A stretch of 64,000 nucleotides of DNA from Blastococcus sp. HT6-4 (GTDB lineage Bacteria; Actinomycetota; Actinomycetes; Mycobacteriales; Geodermatophilaceae): assembly GCF_039679125.1 (NCBI RefSeq), contig NZ_CP155551.1, positions 2,294,001-2,358,000 of the forward strand. Reading direction: 5' to 3'. The translations under genes and the position numbers were made by a program. This document shows positions 35,218 to 42,873 of the stretch, piece after piece. The first letter of the stretch is position 1. Every line of letters begins with the position of its first letter. Below the pieces are notes generated by a model. It had not been told where the DNA came from, made no database searches, and saw only the letters and a list, made by a program, of their open reading frames with translations.

Positions 35218-36876
35218 TCAGCCGGCGTCACCCCACGACCCGACGACGGCGACGTCGAGCGGGAAGTCGACCGGGAAGGACCCGAACAGCAGCCGTCCCG
35301 CGGTGGCCGCCGCGGCCTGCACCTCCGCGACGACGGCGTCCGCCAGGTGCTCGGGGGCGTGCACCACCACCTCGTCGTGGAGGAAGAAGGCCAGGTGCGG
35401 GCGGCGGCCGAGCGCGCCGGCGCCGCCCAGCCGCCACAGCCGGTTGCGCAGGTCGGCCAGCCAGCACAGGGCCCACTCGGCGCCGGTGCCCTGGACGACG
35501 AAGTTGCGGGTGAAACGGCCCCACGCCCGCCGCGCCCGATCGCGGTCCTCGGCGGATCCGCCGTCGTCGGGCGGCTCGCCGGGATCCACCGGCCGCCGCG
35601 CCCACCCACCGGCGGGCAGCGGGGAGCCGCGGCCGAGCAGTGTGTGCACCACCTCACCGCGCTCGCCCGCGCGGGCGGCCTCCTCCACCAGCCCGATGGC
35701 CCGCGGATAGCGACGGGCCAGCCGGGGCATCATCCGGCCGCTCTCGCCGCGCGTACCGCCGTACATCGCGCCGAGGATGCCGACCTTGGCCTCGGCACGC
35801 GCCGCGACTGCGCCGCCGGCCACCATGCCCTGGTACAGGTCGGTCGCCCGCGCCGCCTCCGCCATGGCGGCGTCGGCGCTCATGCCCGCGAGCACCCGTG
35901 GCTCCAGCTGGGCGACGTCGGCGACCACGAACCGCCAGCCCTCGTCGGCGACGGCGGCGGGACGGATCTGCGTCGGCACCGAGAGCGCACCACCCCCCGA
36001 GGACGCCCACCGCCCGGTCACCACGCCACCGGGCAGGAAGGTCGGCCGGAAGCGGCCGTCCCGCACCCAGGTCTCCAGCCAGGTCCAGCCGTTGGCCTGC
36101 AGCAGCCGCGACAGCTTCTTGTACTCCAGCAGCGCCGGCACGGCGGGGTGGTCGAGCTGCTCCAGCGACCAGGAGCGGGTGTCGGTCACCGGCAGCCCGG
36201 CGGTCCGCAGCGCGCGCAGCAGCTCCCCGGGCGAGTCCGGGTTCAGCAGAGGGGCGCCGAGCGCCGCACGGATCTCGCCGAGCAGCCGCTCGAGCACCGG
36301 CGGCCGCCCGCCGGCCGACGACCGGGGGCCGAGCAGTCCGGTCAGCAGACGCTCGTGGACGTCGGCCCGCCAGGGCAGGCCGGTGTGGGTCATCTCGGCG
36401 GCCACGAGGGCTCCGGAGGACTCCGCAGCGAGCAGCAGCGCGAGCCGCTGCGCGTGCACCGACGCGGCGAGGGCCACCTGCTGCCGCTCGTGCTCGGCGA
36501 CCGGGTCGAGCCGGTCGGCCGGATCGGCGACCGGGAACAGCGCGGGGTCGGCGGCCGTCACCGGCTGGAGGGCGTCCCACCCGGCGGTCTGCTCACCGGC
36601 CAGCAGGGACTGGTCGACGAACGGCGAGCGCCGGAGAACGGCGTGGGCCAGCCGCAGATCGGTGCAGCGCTCGATCCGGACCCCGCCCTCGAGGAGCGCG
36701 GGGTACCAGCGCGTGGTGTCGTCCCAGACCCAGCGGACCGGCGCACGCTCCCGGCCGGCGACGAATGCCGCGAACCGGTCCGCCGGCACGAGCGTGCCGG
36801 CCACCGTCGTCCCGTCGTCGGCCAGTTCCCGCGCCTGCACGGCGCCCTCGGCGCGCCGGACCACCATCCGGTTCAC
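35218..36876 (-). CDS. DNA polymerase I-like family A polymerase (bifunctional exonuclease/polymerase type)
   Basis: A 552-residue family A polymerase, much shorter than Pol I. It lacks the N-terminal 5' nuclease. The first ~190 residues correspond to a divergent 3'-5' exonuclease-like domain. Polymerase motif A is VVADVAQLEPRVLAGMS, the O-helix is RAEAKVGILGAMYGG and motif C is HDEVVV. The O-helix position usually Phe/Tyr is Leu. The GTG at 36876 is used; an ATG at 36867 is close behind. It is a known actinobacterial accessory polymerase type; its role is not established. Confidence 0.85.
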   Translation of the reverse strand: MNRMVVRRAEGAVQARELADDGTTVAGTLVPADRFAAFVAGRERAPVRWVWDDTTRWYPALLEGGVRIERCTDLRLAHAVLRRSPFVDQSLLAGEQTAGWDALQPVTAADPALFPVADPADRLDPVAEHERQQVALAASVHAQRLALLLAAESSGALVAAEMTHTGLPWRADVHERLLTGLLGPRSSAGGRPPVLERLLGEIRAALGAPLLNPDSPGELLRALRTAGLPVTDTRSWSLEQLDHPAVPALLEYKKLSRLLQANGWTWLETWVRDGRFRPTFLPGGVVTGRWASSGGGALSVPTQIRPAAVADEGWRFVVADVAQLEPRVLAGMSADAAMAEAARATDLYQGMVAGGAVAARAEAKVGILGAMYGGTRGESGRMMPRLARRYPRAIGLVEEAARAGERGEVVHTLLGRGSPLPAGGWARRPVDPGEPPDDGGSAEDRDRARRAWGRFTRNFVVQGTGAEWALCWLADLRNRLWRLGGAGALGRRPHLAFFLHDEVVVHAPEHLADAVVAEVQAAAATAGRLLFGSFPVDFPLDVAVVGSWGDAG

Positions 36877-36920
36877 GCCGCGCAGTCTCGCCGAACCCGC
36901 CGACACCCCGGAGAGGCGAC

Positions 36921-37505
36921 CTACCCGCCGAGCAGCCGGCGCAGGAAGCGTGCCTGCTCCCGCACCGACCAGAGCGCCACCCGGGCGGGCGCGGACGCCA
37001 CCGCGCGTGCCACGTGCACGCCCAGGCGCAGCAGGTCCGCGTAGTCAGGCGGCCGGACCTCGTGCCCCGCGGCCGGAGCGTCAGGAGCGGGGGCCGCCGG
37101 AGCCTGAACCTCGACGTGAGGTCGAACCCGGGGCGGGGACACGGGCGCCGGGCGCGGTGCCCCGGGGACGAGCAGGTCGACGGCCGTCCGGCGGCGGGGC
37201 GCGCGAAGCGAGTCGAAGGACGGGATCGCCGGCGCGGCCGGCGACTCCTCGTCGTCGGGGTGGCGCGGGCCGGCCGGCGCAGCGGCCGACCGCGGCAGCG
37301 TCGCAGGTGGCTCGGGGACGACGGCGCGGATCGCCGCGACCAGCCCCGGCCCGAGGCCGGGGACCGCGCTCAGCTCGCGGCCGGTCAGCCCCGCGAGGAC
37401 GGCGGGGTCGGTGATCCCGGCGCGGGTCAGCGCCGTCACCGCGCGCCCGGGCAGACCGAGCTCCCGGATCGTGCTCACGGGCTGTTCCGGTGACCTGATC
37501 GGCAT
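36921..37505 (-). CDS. Helix-hairpin-helix protein of unknown function
   Basis: A 194-residue protein. Residues 12-63 look like a double HhH / RNA polymerase alpha-CTD-like module (LGLPGRAVTALTRAGITDPAVLAGLTGRELSAVPGLGPGLV). A proline-rich linker follows, and the last 45 residues are an amphipathic, Arg-rich helix region. It may bind DNA or protein. It sits 44 bases upstream of the polymerase gene on the same strand, so the two may be cotranscribed. Confidence 0.6.
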   Translation of the reverse strand: MPIRSPEQPVSTIRELGLPGRAVTALTRAGITDPAVLAGLTGRELSAVPGLGPGLVAAIRAVVPEPPATLPRSAAAPAGPRHPDDEESPAAPAIPSFDSLRAPRRRTAVDLLVPGAPRPAPVSPPRVRPHVEVQAPAAPAPDAPAAGHEVRPPDYADLLRLGVHVARAVASAPARVALWSVREQARFLRRLLGG

Positions 37506-37604
37506 GACGGCCCACCCTAGCGCCGGCCGTCACCCGCTCGGGAGGTGCCGTCCGGCATCAACTGCGAAGGTGGCAGGACGCACCCGCAACGGCAGGAGGA
37601 CCCG

Positions 37605-38060
37605 GTGGCAGAGATCGCCTACGTCTCGGACGTCCGTGTGGAGCGCCTGGGAGGACCGCTGCGCGCGGCCCACCTCCCGGGCGAGGAGGAACCGACGGTC
37701 TACGGCATGCACGGGGCCATCGCCGAGCACTACGGCATGGAGCCGGGCACCGCGCCCAGCCACGCCAGCACCATCGACCACGTGGTCGGCGCCGCCGCCG
37801 GTTAGCTGACGGGGACGTTCGCCGGGGCCCTGACGGCCCGGCGGATCGACCCCACCGGTCTGGTGGGGCACGCGCGCGGCGAGGTTGAGCTCGAGGGCAA
37901 GGTGCTGGTGCTCAAGCGCATCGAGGTCACCTACACCGGCCTGGACGTCCCCGAGCAGGACGCCGAGAAGGTCCAACGGGTGCTCGCCGTCCACGCCGAC
38001 GGCTGCCCGGTCGCCCGGAGCCTGCGGGGAGCCATCGAGATCACCACGCGCCTCGGGTGA
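37605..38060 (+). CDS. OsmC-family peroxiredoxin with in-frame UAG at the catalytic Cys (probable UAG-selenocysteine protein)
   Basis: Read through, this is a 151-residue OsmC-family protein. The frame from GTG 37605 (AGGAGG just upstream) reaches TAG at 37803-37805, residue 67, within AAAG-X-LTGTFAGAL, exactly where OsmC proteins have the peroxidatic Cys (AxxGCLTGT). The same frame then continues without error through the family blocks VGHARGEVELEG and VLAVHADGCPVARSL, which holds the second conserved Cys, to a TGA at 38058. Cys (TGC/TGT) to TAG needs two base changes. UAG-decoded selenocysteine is known in Geodermatophilus and Blastococcus, so recoding is the best reading; a pseudogene is the alternative. 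Confidence 0.82.
37820..37868 (+). promoter_or_regulatory. Candidate SECIS hairpins downstream of the UAG
   Basis: Hairpin 1: CGCCGG (37820-37825) with CCGGCG (37838-37843), a bulged G and an inner GCC/GGC, loop CTGAC about 27 bases after the TAG, the usual distance for bacterial SECIS loops. Hairpin 2: CCCCACC (37850-37856) with GGTGGGG (37862-37868), loop GGTCT, the same loop as the E. coli fdhF SECIS but about 52 bases from the TAG. Neither is a full match; which one matters is open. Confidence 0.4.
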
Positions 38061-38092
38061 GGGTGGGGGCGCGGGGTCCCGCGCTCTCACCC
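38061..38092 (+). terminator. Terminator hairpin after the OsmC gene
   Basis: GGGTG (38061-38065) pairs with CACCC (38088-38092), enclosing GCGCGG/CCGCGC (38069-38084). It starts directly after the TGA that ends the read-through OsmC frame, which supports that TGA as the true gene end. Confidence 0.6.
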
Positions 38093-38227
38093 GGACAGCA
38101 GGAACGACCGGCCGGCGACACGCCCGGCGGAAACGACATGCCTCAATCCCCGGCGAGCGGGTAGCGGACGCTGAGCGGAACGTGACCGCGCCAGCGCGGG
38201 TTGGTGGACAACTGGCAAGGAGGACAC

Positions 38228-39481
38228 GTGCTCTCGGATCGATCCCGGCCCGTCATCGAGGCGACGCTCCCCGTCGTCGGCGAGAACATCGAGGAGATCG
38301 CCACCAGGTTCTACGCGCACCTGTTCGGCGAGCACCCCGGGCTCTTCGACGGGGTGTTCAACCGCGGGAACCAGGCCGAGAAGACCCAGCAGATGGCGCT
38401 CGCCGGGTCGGTGGCCGTCTTCGCCTCCTCGCTGCTGAAGGTCCCCGAGCAGCTCCCCGAGCACCTGCTCTCGCGGATCGCCCACAAGCACGCCTCGCTG
38501 GGCATCACCCCGGCGCAGTACGACGTCGTCCACGAGCACCTCTTCTGGGCGATCGCGGACGTGCTCGGTGACGCGGTCACCCCGGAGGTGGCCGCCGCCT
38601 GGGACGAGGTCTACTGGCTCATGGCCTACGCGCTGATCAACCAGGAGCGCGGCCTCTACAGCGCCCGCGGGGTGCGCCCGGAGACGGTGTGGCGCGAGTG
38701 GGAGGTCGCCGAGCGGATCCAGGAGACCGCGGACGTCGTCACCTTCCGGATGCGGAAGGTCGACGACCGCCTGGTGAAGACCTCGCTGCCCGGTCAGTAC
38801 GTGACCGTCCAGGTGCCGATGCCCGACGGCGTGCGCCAGCCCCGGCAGTACAGCCTCACGAAGGCCGACGACGGCGAGCACCGCCAGTTCTCGGTGAAGC
38901 GGGTGCACGGCGGCGGCAAGCCCGACGGCGAGGTCTCGAACCTCCTCTGCGACCAGGTGCAGGTCGGTGACCGGCTGACGATGTCGGTGCCCTTCGGGGA
39001 CGTCGTGCTCGACGACTCGGGCCGCCCCGTCGTGTTCGCCAGCGCCGGCATCGGCGTGACCCCGATGGCCGGCATGCTCTCCCACCTGGTGGCGGCGGGG
39101 TCGCACCTGCCGATCACGCTCCTGCACGCCGACTCCGACGAGGAGTCCTTCGCCCTGCGCGAGCAGGTGCTCGAGGACCTCCGGTCGCTGGAGTCCGGAT
39201 CGGCGCACGTCTGGTACGAGGGCGGCGCCGCGAGCAGCCTCCCCGTGGAGGTCCACGCCGGGACGATGGACCTCCGCGAGGTCGCGCTGCCCGACGACGC
39301 CGTCTACTACCTGTGCGGCCCGCTGCCGTTCATGCAGGGCGTGCGCAGCGCGCTGATCGAGCGCGGGGTGCCCGCGCGCGACATCCAGTACGAGGTGTTC
39401 GGACCCGACCTCTGGCAGGCCGACCTCGCCACGGAGTCCACCCCGGGGGCATCGGACGAGCGGGTCGCCGTGGGCGCCTGA
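38228..39481 (+). CDS. hmp: Flavohemoprotein / nitric oxide dioxygenase
   Basis: A 417-residue three-domain protein: globin (about 1-140) with the distal Tyr region RFYAHLFGEHP and the proximal-His region IAHKHASLGI; FAD-binding domain with RQYSLT; NAD-binding domain with GIGVTPM and CGPLPFM, ending in YEVFGP. It converts NO to nitrate in the cytoplasm using NADH and O2. The GTG follows AAGGAGGA. No recognised NsrR-type site was seen in the 135 bases upstream. A second, related gene follows. Confidence 0.93.
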   Translation: MLSDRSRPVIEATLPVVGENIEEIATRFYAHLFGEHPGLFDGVFNRGNQAEKTQQMALAGSVAVFASSLLKVPEQLPEHLLSRIAHKHASLGITPAQYDVVHEHLFWAIADVLGDAVTPEVAAAWDEVYWLMAYALINQERGLYSARGVRPETVWREWEVAERIQETADVVTFRMRKVDDRLVKTSLPGQYVTVQVPMPDGVRQPRQYSLTKADDGEHRQFSVKRVHGGGKPDGEVSNLLCDQVQVGDRLTMSVPFGDVVLDDSGRPVVFASAGIGVTPMAGMLSHLVAAGSHLPITLLHADSDEESFALREQVLEDLRSLESGSAHVWYEGGAASSLPVEVHAGTMDLREVALPDDAVYYLCGPLPFMQGVRSALIERGVPARDIQYEVFGPDLWQADLATESTPGASDERVAVGA

Positions 39482-39553
39482 CCGCCTGTCCCCACCGCCG
39501 GTCCGGCTCGCGTGCCGCGGGACACCGGACGCCACCCCCTTGAGGAGACGCTC

Positions 39554-40693
39554 GTGGACATCCCCGCGATGCGGGCCAACTTCGCCAAAGCAGCTGCCAC
39601 GGGGGACGAGGCCCCGCTGTACTTCTACTCGCACCTGTTCCTGAGCCACCCGGAGACGCGGCAGATGTTCCCCGTCTCGATGGCACACCAGCGGGACCGA
39701 TTCTTCACCGCTCTCGGCGAGGTGGTCACCCGGGTCGACGACCTCGAGGCGCTGGTCCCCATCCTGCAGCAGCTCGGGCGCGACCACCGGAAGTTCGGGG
39801 TGCTCCCCGCGCACTACCCCGCCGCCGGGGCGAGCCTGCTGGCGACCCTCGAGCACTTCGACGACGAGTGGACGCCCGAGCTCGCCAAGACCTGGGCCGA
39901 GGCCTACGACGTCGTGGCGAACGTGATGATCCAGGCCGCCGAGGAGGCCGAGGGGCAGCCGGCGTGGTGGGACGCCGACGTGGTGGGCCACGAGCGCCGC
40001 GCCCTGGACGTCGCCGTCCTCCGGATCCGCCCCCGGGCGCGGTACGACTACCTCCCGGGGCAGTCGCTGTCCCTGGAGACCGAGCTGCGCCCCCGGTTGT
40101 GGCGGTACTACTCCCCCGCCAACGCCCCCCGGTCGGACGGGCTGGTGGAGCTGCACGTCAAGGCGCGGGACGGCGGTCCGGTCAGCTCCGCCCTGGTGCG
40201 CAGCGTCGGGGTCGGCGACGTCCTGCGGCTGGGGCCACCGATGGGCGACCTGACCGTGGGCCAGGACTCCGACCGCGACCTGCTGCTGATCGCCGGCGGC
40301 ATGGGTCTGGCCCCGCTGAAGGCGATGGTCGACCAGGTGGCCCGCCAGGGTCCGCCCCGGCGGGTCGACCTGTTCGCCGGGTTCCGCACCGAGGACCAGA
40401 TCTACGACCGGGCCGACCTCGAGCAGCTGGCCCGGGAGCACCCCTGGCTCAACGTCACCTTCGCCGTCTCCGACGACGCCATCTCGTCCCTGGTGCACGG
40501 CGAGATCGGGGACGTGGTGCGACGCTCCGGCCCGTGGTCGAGCCGGGAGGTGCGCATCGCCGGCCCCGAGCCCATGGTGACCAGCACCGTGGCCGGCCTC
40601 CGGCAGGATGGCGTCCCGGAGCACCGCATGTCCAGCGAGGTCTTCGCCCCCAGCCGACCGGGGCCCAGTGTTGACGGAGAGGTGACCGAATGA
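39554..40693 (+). CDS. Globin-FAD/NAD reductase fusion (second flavohemoglobin-type protein)
   Basis: A 379-residue protein with a globin domain (FYSHLFLSHPETRQMF; proximal His in RDHRKFG), a FAD domain with RYYSPAN in place of RxYSL, and an NAD domain with GGMGLAPLKAM and AGPEPMV. It is shorter and well diverged from the gene before it, so it is a separate type, not a recent copy. A GAGGAG site precedes the GTG. Its stop overlaps the ATG of the DivIVA-like gene. It may act on NO or O2 or serve as a sensor; the reaction is not shown. Confidence 0.87.
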   Translation: MDIPAMRANFAKAAATGDEAPLYFYSHLFLSHPETRQMFPVSMAHQRDRFFTALGEVVTRVDDLEALVPILQQLGRDHRKFGVLPAHYPAAGASLLATLEHFDDEWTPELAKTWAEAYDVVANVMIQAAEEAEGQPAWWDADVVGHERRALDVAVLRIRPRARYDYLPGQSLSLETELRPRLWRYYSPANAPRSDGLVELHVKARDGGPVSSALVRSVGVGDVLRLGPPMGDLTVGQDSDRDLLLIAGGMGLAPLKAMVDQVARQGPPRRVDLFAGFRTEDQIYDRADLEQLAREHPWLNVTFAVSDDAISSLVHGEIGDVVRRSGPWSSREVRIAGPEPMVTSTVAGLRQDGVPEHRMSSEVFAPSRPGPSVDGEVTE

Positions 40694-41460
40694 CCAGCGC
40701 ACCGACGAGCGGGCCCGGGAACGCCGACCGGGGGCTCACCCCCGCCGACCTGCGGAACGTGCGGTTCACCCGCGCCCCGATGCTGCGCCCCGGCTACGTC
40801 GAGTCCGAGGTCGACCGGGTCCTGCACCGGGCCGCCGAGGAGCTCGCGCGGCACGTCGCCGAGAAGGCGCAGCTCCGCGAGCAGGTGCGCACCCTGCAGG
40901 CCCAGTTGAACGGCGCGCCCGCGCACGAGCCGCCCAGCGAGCAGGCCGTGCGCATCCTGGCCAGCGCCCAGCAGACGGCGGACAACTACGTGGCCGAGGC
41001 GGAGCAGTTCAGCCGGCAGGTGACCGGCGAGGCCCGCGCCGAGTACGAGGACGCGCTGCGCCTGGCCCGCGAGAACGCCGGGGCGATCATCCAGGCCGCC
41101 CAGGAGGCGGCCGCCCGGCTAACCGGACCGGCCCCCGACGGCCCCGATCAGGGCGGGCCCGACCGGGGTGGCCGCAGCGTGGCGGAGCTCGAGGAGCAGG
41201 TCGCCTACCTGAAGGCGTTCGGCCAGGCGTGCCGGGTGCAGCTGCGTTCCTACCTGGAGGCGCTCCTCAGCGACGTCGAGAACGAGTGGGGCCGCGCCGA
41301 TCCGGGCGCCCTGCCGGCACCGCCGCGGCCACCGGCCCGGCGCACCGGCGAGGACGACCCGGAGCGGTCGACGACCTTCGTGTCCAACACCGCCGCGGAG
41401 GACCAGGCCGACGAGCCCGCCGATGGTGTGCCGGCGGGGACCGGGAACCGCCCGTCGTAG
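40690..41460 (+). CDS. DivIVA-like coiled-coil protein
   Basis: A 256-residue protein. Residues about 16-52 match the DivIVA N-terminal motif (LTPADLRNVRFTRAPMLRPGYVESEVDRVL), which normally targets curved membrane. Long coiled coil follows (about 50-75 and 85-145, again around 160-195), then a disordered acidic/proline tail. It is shorter and more divergent than Wag31. It overlaps the globin fusion gene by ATGA, so the two are coupled, an unexpected pairing. Stop is TAG. Confidence 0.8.
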   Translation: MTSAPTSGPGNADRGLTPADLRNVRFTRAPMLRPGYVESEVDRVLHRAAEELARHVAEKAQLREQVRTLQAQLNGAPAHEPPSEQAVRILASAQQTADNYVAEAEQFSRQVTGEARAEYEDALRLARENAGAIIQAAQEAAARLTGPAPDGPDQGGPDRGGRSVAELEEQVAYLKAFGQACRVQLRSYLEALLSDVENEWGRADPGALPAPPRPPARRTGEDDPERSTTFVSNTAAEDQADEPADGVPAGTGNRPS

Positions 41461-41505
41461 GTCCGTGCCCGGCCGGGCCGGGTCCACCGGCCCGGCCGTC
41501 GCGGC

Positions 41506-42738
41506 TCAGACCGCCGCGACCTCGTAGGTGTGCCCGGCCGCGCGCAGCCGCTCGACGAGCACCTCGCCCAGGGCGGTCGCCGGCGTGAGGGAGCCCGCCC
41601 GGTCGGGCAGCCGGTCGCCGTCCAGCGCCAGCGCGAGAGCGGCCTCGCCGAGCATGACGGCGGTCGCCGCGTACCCGGGGTCGCCCTTCCCCGCGGCGGT
41701 CGCCCGGTAGCGGCGGCCGTCCTCGGTCCCGGCATCGACGACCATCCGGAACCAGCCCTTCGCCCGGGTGGCCTCGCCGGGTCCGGTGCCCGGCGCCGGC
41801 AGCACCCGGTCGAGGACCGCACGGGTCGGCGCCAGGTTCATGGCGGACACCGTGGCGACCAGCGCGGCCGTGACCCCGGCCGCGGTCACGGCACCCAGTG
41901 GCCCGCGTCCGACGCCCATGACCTCGCCGTAGCGCAGGCCCCGCCCGTAGGCCCACCCCTGCAGCGCGTTGCTGCGCCGCACGATGCGGGTGTTGAAGGG
42001 CGCCATGACGAAGGCGGCCGTCCATCGCCCGTCGTCGGTCCGGCTCGGCAGAGCGCCGTCGCGGGGCTGCGGAGTGTCGGGCTCGGCAGCCCGGTCCGGG
42101 CTCAGCGCGAACGGGTCGCCGAAGACGCGGCGCAGCGACGGGTCCTCCTGCATCGCCTCGACCTGGGCCCGCATCGAGTCGATCGTGCCGCCGCTGAGCC
42201 CACCCCGGGCCGTGGCGACCAGCTGGACGTCGCGGAGGCCGCCCGCACCGTCGGCCTCGGCCCGTCGGGCCAGCAGCATCGTGCTCAGGTCGGACGGGAT
42301 GGAGTCGTAGCCGCAGGCGTGCATGATCCGGGCGCCGGTGTCCCGCGCCACGGCGTCGTAGCGCGCGATGGCGTCGCGGACGAAGAGCACCTCACCGGTC
42401 AGGTCGGCGTAGTGCGTGCCCGCCCGGGCGCAGGCCTCGACGACCGGCAACCCGTAGCGGGCGTACGGCCCCACCGTCGTGGCCAGCACGCGGGTGCTCC
42501 CGGCGAGCGCCCGCAGCGAGTCCGGGTCGGTGGAGTCGGCCTCGATGAGGGGCCAGTCCCGCCCGGCCGGGGGCAGCGCGGCCCGGACCTCCTCCAGGCG
42601 GGCCCGCGAGCGCCCGGCGAGCGCGATCCGGGTCCCCTCCGGCGCGTGCTCGGCCAGGTAGCCGGCGAGCAACCTGCCGACGAAGCCGGTGGCTCCGTAG
42701 ACGACGAGGTCGTGGGTCCGTGCGTCTTCTGCTGCCAT
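41506..42738 (-). CDS. Saccharopine dehydrogenase-family / trans-acting enoyl-reductase-like protein
   Basis: A 410-residue NAD(P)-binding protein with YGATGFVGRLLAGYLAEH at the N-terminus (Rossmann GxxGxxG), GPYARYG and YADLTGEVLFV, the layout of mycobacterial trans-acting enoyl reductases (Rv2953 type) rather than true saccharopine dehydrogenase. It stands alone and is divergent from the GH13 gene. Its substrate is unknown; a lipid role is possible from the family. Confidence 0.85.
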   Translation of the reverse strand: MAAEDARTHDLVVYGATGFVGRLLAGYLAEHAPEGTRIALAGRSRARLEEVRAALPPAGRDWPLIEADSTDPDSLRALAGSTRVLATTVGPYARYGLPVVEACARAGTHYADLTGEVLFVRDAIARYDAVARDTGARIMHACGYDSIPSDLSTMLLARRAEADGAGGLRDVQLVATARGGLSGGTIDSMRAQVEAMQEDPSLRRVFGDPFALSPDRAAEPDTPQPRDGALPSRTDDGRWTAAFVMAPFNTRIVRRSNALQGWAYGRGLRYGEVMGVGRGPLGAVTAAGVTAALVATVSAMNLAPTRAVLDRVLPAPGTGPGEATRAKGWFRMVVDAGTEDGRRYRATAAGKGDPGYAATAVMLGEAALALALDGDRLPDRAGSLTPATALGEVLVERLRAAGHTYEVAAV

Positions 42739-42792
42739 ACCGACATCCTGGCCCGACCCGGGACGGCCGGCAGGCGCCGGGCTCACCTCACG

Positions 42793-42833
42793 GAGTGGTA
42801 ACGACGGGTCACACCGACCACTCGACGCCCCAG
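42793..42833. promoter_or_regulatory. Inverted repeat in the divergent promoter region
   Basis: GAGTGGT (42793-42799) and ACCACTC (42827-42833) are perfect inverted arms 27 bases apart, between the divergent reductase and glucosidase genes. It could be a looping operator or an RNA hairpin; no regulator is adjacent. Confidence 0.3.
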
Positions 42834-42873
42834 CAGACGCAAGTCGCGGGCCGCTCCTGCCGATGGTGGTCGC

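Noticed and set aside
37800-37850. GTCAGCTAAC on the minus strand at the OsmC TAG, identical to a core piece of the c-di-AMP riboswitch
   Set aside because: The other conserved blocks (GGGGTGAAT, CCGAATCC, GTAGG) are missing and no minus-strand gene starts nearby; it is chance overlap with coding sequence.
37806-38060. A separate 65-residue gene starting at GTG 37863 after the OsmC TAG
   Set aside because: No ribosome site, and the preceding in-frame bases 37806-37862 already encode conserved OsmC residues (LTGTFAGAL), so it is the continuation of the upstream gene.
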